Shown here in pieces: positions 60,553 to 64,000 of a DNA stretch of 64,000 nt (position 1 is the first letter of the stretch; each line of letters starts with the position of its first letter). The DNA lies in assembly GCA_003538625.1 (NCBI GenBank), contig DPRR01000016.1, positions 110,738-174,737 on the forward strand, written 5' to 3'. This DNA is from Ignavibacteriales bacterium. GTDB lineage: Bacteria; Bacteroidota; Ignavibacteria; Ignavibacteriales; Ignavibacteriaceae. The translations under genes were made by a program, and so were the position numbers. Under the pieces are notes generated by a model. It worked only from the letters and a program-made list of their open reading frames with translations, did not search any database and had not been told where the DNA came from.

Positions 60553-61278
60553 ATGAAATATTTAATAACTGTAATCATAGCTTTGGCGCTTAATTTTCAG
60601 GCGCAATCACAAACTACCAAATATTTTGATGCACCGTTTGGCGGCGGCGGCGGATTTGTTGGTGGATGGTATATGCCAAATGTGGATCCGATTAATTTAA
60701 AGCTTAAAGAAGTTGGGATTCCCGAACTTTCAACAAGCGGAATGTTTACAACTGGCGGTGCAGGTTTTATTTATATTGGATTTGTAAAAAATCTACGTGT
60801 TGGCGGTATGGGTTTTGGTGGATCCGTTTCGAATTCATCAACAATAAACGGCATTAATCGGGAGGCAATATATTCCCTTGGCGGCGGCGGACTGACTGTA
60901 GAATATACTTTGCCTTTTATTAAAAATGTCGGTGTTTCTGTAGGTGCAATTTTAGGAACCGGAAGTATGACAATTGAATTATTCCGGAACGATGGAAATT
61001 TTAGTTGGGAAAATGGATGGAATGCAATTGACGATGGGGGATCAACAAATATCTCAAGAAAAATTAAAAACAGTTACTGGACATTTACTCCCACTTTGAA
61101 TGCTGATTTTCCAATTTACAGATTTTTATCTTTAAGAGTTGGAGCAGGATATCAATTAACTTTTGGAAGTGACTGGAAAACTGAAAATGATCAATCAATA
61201 AGTGGTGTTCCATCGGACTTAAAAGCTGATGGATTTTTTATTCAAGCAGGCATTTTTGCAGGATTTTTCTCCTTTTAA
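60553..61278 (+). CDS. Secreted glycine-rich protein of unknown function, possible barrel
   Basis: 241 residues from ATG 60553, giving a signal peptide (M-K-Y-L-I-T-V-I-I-A-L-A-L, cleaved after A-Q-S-Q). The mature part has Gly clusters (F-G-G-G-G-G-F-V-G-G) and many short beta-strand patterns; the end F-A-G-F-F-S-F is barrel-like. A longer start at 60433 would lack a signal peptide. The stop is 2 bases before rfbB, so the two are cotranscribed. No family recognised. Confidence 0.6.
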   Translation: MKYLITVIIALALNFQAQSQTTKYFDAPFGGGGGFVGGWYMPNVDPINLKLKEVGIPELSTSGMFTTGGAGFIYIGFVKNLRVGGMGFGGSVSNSSTINGINREAIYSLGGGGLTVEYTLPFIKNVGVSVGAILGTGSMTIELFRNDGNFSWENGWNAIDDGGSTNISRKIKNSYWTFTPTLNADFPIYRFLSLRVGAGYQLTFGSDWKTENDQSISGVPSDLKADGFFIQAGIFAGFFSF

Positions 61279-61280
61279 TT

Positions 61281-62297
61281 ATGAAAAAAATATTAGTAAC
61301 AGGCGGTGCGGGGTTTATTGGTAGTAATTTTATAAACTACATATTAAAATCAAGAGATGATTATTTTATTGTTAATCTTGATAAACTTACCTATGCAGGC
61401 AACCTTGAAAATCTAAGTGCAGTTGAATCAAATAAAAACTACACTTTTATTAAGGGGGATATTACAAACTCTGAATTAGTTAACTACATATTTGAAAAAT
61501 ATAATATTAAATATGTAATTAACTTTGCCGCCGAGTCCCATGTTGACAGAAGTATTTCAGGCTCAGAAATATTTTTCAGAACTAATGTTATTGGTACAAA
61601 TGTTTTGCTTGAAGCTTCCCGGAGATTTGGGGTAGAAAGATTTTTGCAAATCTCAACTGATGAAGTTTATGGAAGTTTGGGCGCAAGTGGTTTGTTTACA
61701 GAACTAACACCGATTTCTCCAAACAGTCCATATTCAGCAAGCAAAGCTGCTGCTGATATGATGGTTCAGGCTTTTCATCATACTTACGGGCTGCCTGTAG
61801 TCATTACAAGATGTTCAAATAATTATGGTCCGCTTCAGTTTCCGGAAAAATTAATTCCTTTAATGATCTTAAATGCTTTGCAAAACAAAAAACTACCGGT
61901 TTATGGTGATGGAATGAATGTGCGGGATTGGATATACGTTATTGATCATAACAAAGCTGTTGAATTAGTTTTTGAAAAAGGTAAACTTGGTGAAGTTTAC
62001 AATATTGGAGCAAGTAATGAAATGCCAAATTTAGAAATCATAAAATTAATTCTGCAAAACCTTAAAAAGGGAGAAGACTTAATTCAGTTTGTTAAAGATC
62101 GCCCTGGTCATGACAGGAGATATGCAATTGATTCAACTAAAATTCAATCACAGTTAGGTTGGAAACCCGAATTTCAATTTGATTCAGCGATTCAACAAAC
62201 TATTGATTGGTATCTGAGAAATAAAAATTGGTGGGAAAGAATTATTTCAGGCGAATATCAAAATTACTACAATCTTCAGTACACAAATAGAAATTAA
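61281..62297 (+). CDS. rfbB: dTDP-glucose 4,6-dehydratase
   Basis: 338 residues. G-G-A-G-F-I-G-S-N-F at 7-16, H-V-D-R-S-I at about 84, S-T-D-E-V-Y-G at about 125-131, active Tyr/Lys in Y-S-A-S-K (about 149-153), R-C-S-N-N-Y-G-P at about 178-185. These match RfbB/RmlB, which makes dTDP-4-keto-6-deoxyglucose. Other members of this family use UDP- or CDP-sugars, so the sugar nucleotide is likely but not proved. Next to a polysaccharide export gene. Confidence 0.9.
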   Translation: MKKILVTGGAGFIGSNFINYILKSRDDYFIVNLDKLTYAGNLENLSAVESNKNYTFIKGDITNSELVNYIFEKYNIKYVINFAAESHVDRSISGSEIFFRTNVIGTNVLLEASRRFGVERFLQISTDEVYGSLGASGLFTELTPISPNSPYSASKAAADMMVQAFHHTYGLPVVITRCSNNYGPLQFPEKLIPLMILNALQNKKLPVYGDGMNVRDWIYVIDHNKAVELVFEKGKLGEVYNIGASNEMPNLEIIKLILQNLKKGEDLIQFVKDRPGHDRRYAIDSTKIQSQLGWKPEFQFDSAIQQTIDWYLRNKNWWERIISGEYQNYYNLQYTNRN

Positions 62298-62305
62298 GGA
62301 ATAAG

Positions 62306-63727
62306 ATGAAGTATCTTTTTTTAGTCTGGTTTTTGCTAATTACAGTTATTTATTCTCAAACAACAACTAAAGATCAACAAAGTTTATTGAATTTTTCAGG
62401 GATAAGTGTTACAATTGGTGGAAGTTTTCCACTCACAGGATCGTTTCCCGCTTTGATGACTGAACGAGTAGATCAATTTGTGACCAGAATTTATAATGAA
62501 GCTGTTTCCCGTTCCATCGCAAACGCTCAGGATGAAGAATTTCTAGAAAAAATTAAAAAAGATCTGACAAAATTTTCACTTAGAGGAATTCATTTAAAAA
62601 GATCGTCAGGCGAAGAGATAATAATTGATTTAGAAAAATTTAGGTTATACGGAGATTTTAAAGACAACCCATACTTAAAGAATGATGATGTAATAATTTT
62701 TCCTTCTTATGATATTGACAGAAATTTTTTTAGTATAAATGGAGCAGTAAACAGACCGGGAAAATTCTTTTATGTTGAAGGAGATAAACTAAGCGATGCC
62801 ATTTCACTTGCTAGAGGAGTTAACCCGGCTTTTGAAAATGTAAATAAAGTTCAGATAAACAGACTTTCTTACGATGGACTAAAACAAGAAACTATTAGCG
62901 TTAATTTAGATGAAGATATGCAGCTTCAAAGGGGTGATCAAATAGTAATTCTTGCGAACGAAACACAACGAAAGGATTTTTACGTATTAGTACTTGGCGA
63001 AGTAAATCAGCCTGGCTATGTTCCAATTACAAAAAATAAGACAAAACTTGGTGAAGTCATAAAGTCAGTTAAAGGGTTTACCAGCAACGCATCGCTTAAA
63101 AGATCCAGAATTTTTAGAGGAAATAGTATCACTCCGATTCTTGAAAGAGAATATGGGATAAAAATTGGTGATGATTTGCTAAATAGAAATACTCAGTTAG
63201 TTGATAGAATTGTTAATTATGAACAAGCTATGATGTTTAGAATGTCCAATTTGGTTGAAGAAGATAAATATTATTTTGAAACTGAAAATCAGTATAGAGT
63301 TTTAAATGAAGGAAGTGCAATAGATTTTACACAAGCAGAAAATGAGAACTCTGATATTTACAATTTTAATTTAGAGAGTGGTGATGTAATTGTTGTACCG
63401 CCGTATACAAAGACTGTATATGTTTTTGGTCAGGTATCGAACCCCGGGCATGTTAAATACATACAAGACAAAGATTATTTGTATTATATAGAACAGGCAG
63501 GTGGTCTGGGCGAGTATGCAGAAGACGGAATCATGATTATTAAAGGAGATTCACGAAATTGGGTTACAGCAACTTCAAACGTTAAAATAGAAGACGGTGA
63601 TTATATTTTTATTCCTAAACAACGAATCAGATCATTCCAAACAACAGTATCAGAATGGGGTGGGTACTTTAGTATCATTGGCAGTATTGCAACTGTTCTA
63701 TTGTTAATTGTACAATTAACCAAGTAA
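62306..63727 (+). CDS. SLBB-domain polysaccharide export protein
   Basis: 473 residues. Signal peptide about 1-17, then SLBB domains: G-A-V-N-R-P-G-K-F at about 148, L-G-E-V-N-Q-P-G-Y at about 229, and F-G-Q-V-S-N-P-G-H-V at about 375, each the glycine-rich turn of the soluble ligand-binding beta-grasp. A final membrane helix (about 447-470) lies at the C-terminus. The Poly_export domain at the N-terminus is not clear. Likely part of a Wza-type capsule or exopolysaccharide export machine. A hairpin (63750-63765) follows. Confidence 0.85.
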   Translation: MKYLFLVWFLLITVIYSQTTTKDQQSLLNFSGISVTIGGSFPLTGSFPALMTERVDQFVTRIYNEAVSRSIANAQDEEFLEKIKKDLTKFSLRGIHLKRSSGEEIIIDLEKFRLYGDFKDNPYLKNDDVIIFPSYDIDRNFFSINGAVNRPGKFFYVEGDKLSDAISLARGVNPAFENVNKVQINRLSYDGLKQETISVNLDEDMQLQRGDQIVILANETQRKDFYVLVLGEVNQPGYVPITKNKTKLGEVIKSVKGFTSNASLKRSRIFRGNSITPILEREYGIKIGDDLLNRNTQLVDRIVNYEQAMMFRMSNLVEEDKYYFETENQYRVLNEGSAIDFTQAENENSDIYNFNLESGDVIVVPPYTKTVYVFGQVSNPGHVKYIQDKDYLYYIEQAGGLGEYAEDGIMIIKGDSRNWVTATSNVKIEDGDYIFIPKQRIRSFQTTVSEWGGYFSIIGSIATVLLLIVQLTK

Positions 63728-63749
63728 AACTTGACATTTAATTGTTAAT

Positions 63750-63765
63750 CCCGCATATTAGCGGG
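63750..63765 (+). terminator. Hairpin after the SLBB gene
   Basis: CCCGC-ATATTA-GCGGG, 5-bp stem, 23 bases after the stop, followed by CTACTTTTAAAT; weak terminator. Confidence 0.5.
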
Positions 63766-63834
63766 CTACTTTTAAATAAATAGTTGTTCTTCAAATTATT
63801 TTTTATGTTTTGTTATTGCCAAGATTAAGTTTAC

Positions 63835-63863
63835 TTGACTTTAGTATAACGAGACTTTAAATT
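63835..63863 (+). promoter_or_regulatory. Probable rRNA promoter
   Basis: TTGACT at 63835-63840, 17-base spacer, TAAATT at 63858-63863, 112 bases before the 16S start. A second weaker candidate is TTGACA at 63731-63736. The rest of 63728-63974 shows no gene. Confidence 0.55.
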
Positions 63864-63869
63864 TGTAGC

Positions 63870-63884
63870 CCTTCTTAAAGAAGG
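63870..63884 (+). promoter_or_regulatory. Leader hairpin upstream of 16S
   Basis: CCTTC-TTAAA-GAAGG with TTTTGTT following. Could be a pause or attenuator-like structure at the beginning of the rRNA leader. Confidence 0.4.
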
Positions 63885-63887
63885 TTT

Positions 63888-63897
63888 TGTTCTTTGA
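63888..63897 (+). promoter_or_regulatory. boxA-like antitermination site
   Basis: TGTTCTTTGA resembles boxA (TGCTCTTTAA), located in the rRNA leader as expected for Nus-mediated antitermination. Confidence 0.45.
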
Positions 63898-63974
63898 AAG
63901 AGTGAGATAATAAGCCAGTTAATTCCATAGTTTAACTTGCGTCTAACGCCAAGATTACAAAAATATTAAACTCT

Positions 63975-64000
63975 ACAACGGAGAGTTTGATCCTGGCTCA
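63975..64000 (+). rRNA. rrs: 16S ribosomal RNA, 5' end (cut by window edge)
   Basis: AGAGTTTGATCCTGGCTCA at 63982-64000 is the universal 16S 5' sequence (E. coli position 8 onward), so the mature end is near 63975. Only 26 bases are in the window, too few for taxonomic placement. Confidence 0.95.

Overview
The window is low-GC bacterial DNA that most resembles the Ignavibacteria (Bacteroidota/Chlorobi group). This rests on three things: a subtilase at 22836-24839 ends in a type IX secretion sorting domain with the NYPNPFNPST motif usual in that group, many predicted lipoproteins and outer-membrane barrels point to a diderm envelope, and the core genes are AT-rich. The last 26 bases are the start of a 16S rRNA gene. 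The assignment is inference from family features; no search was run.

Layout. 1-1437: an amidohexosaminidase-like GH3 gene (cut by the window edge) behind a serine hydrolase, both minus strand. 1556-3873: a class V aminotransferase and a cytidylate-kinase-like gene. 3904-13702: a long minus-strand lipid or carboxylate gene set (SDR reductase, KAS III-like protein, sodium:solute symporter, acyl-CoA ligase, CnaB-like lipoprotein, outer-membrane barrel, tiny lipoprotein, two alpha/beta hydrolases) behind a MarR/GbsR-type regulator. The same inverted repeat TTTGA-N6-TCAAA lies in front of both the regulator and the first pathway gene. 13806-16856: a LiaF-like protein, LytS-type kinase and LytTR regulator, with a GxxExxY nuclease pseudogene and its two hairpins wedged between kinase and regulator. 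16975-20624: TPR protein, trans-sulfuration-type PLP enzyme, and a frameshifted serine hydrolase. 20782-30010 (plus): metG, secreted subtilase, three peptidyl-prolyl isomerase genes, MoxR ATPase. 30021-34696 (minus): AI-2E transporter, NifU-C and Mrp iron-sulfur carriers, polyphosphate kinase. 34973-36828: remnants and accessory DNA (internally deleted K+/H+ antiporter, repeat-bracketed secreted protein, truncated lipoprotein, XRE regulator, an 11-unit 21-bp tandem array). 36945-40905: TrkH, TrkA, deoxyhypusine-synthase-like enzyme. 41006-41617: a PIN-domain toxin-antitoxin pair. 43636-47748: translation block rplM-rpsI-rpsB-tsf-pyrH-frr. 47869-54031: L,D-transpeptidase-like protein, lipoprotein, BamA/TamA-type barrel, yicC-gmk-rpoZ and a family 4 uracil-DNA glycosylase. 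54030-55715: a DUF559 nuclease gene between palindromic repeats, a decayed second DUF559 start and a third repeat. 55716-63727: envelope protein, RibD-C reductase, dnaB, DUF1460 protein, dTDP-sugar type enzymes and an SLBB export protein. 63728-64000: rRNA promoter region and 16S 5' end.

The most notable pattern is that two unrelated small genes of the PD-(D/E)XK nuclease superfamily (GxxExxY and DUF559) have the same architecture. Each sits between two copies of its own palindromic repeat, and the repeats lie on or against the stop codons of the genes before them. One sits inside a two-component operon; the other has a decayed second copy beside it. This suggests repeat-associated, possibly mobile nuclease units comparable in logic to REP-associated transposases. 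Other leads are an operon with a paired operator and a KAS III-like enzyme lacking two catalytic residues, two further predicted enzymes with lost catalytic residues, and several freshly broken genes.
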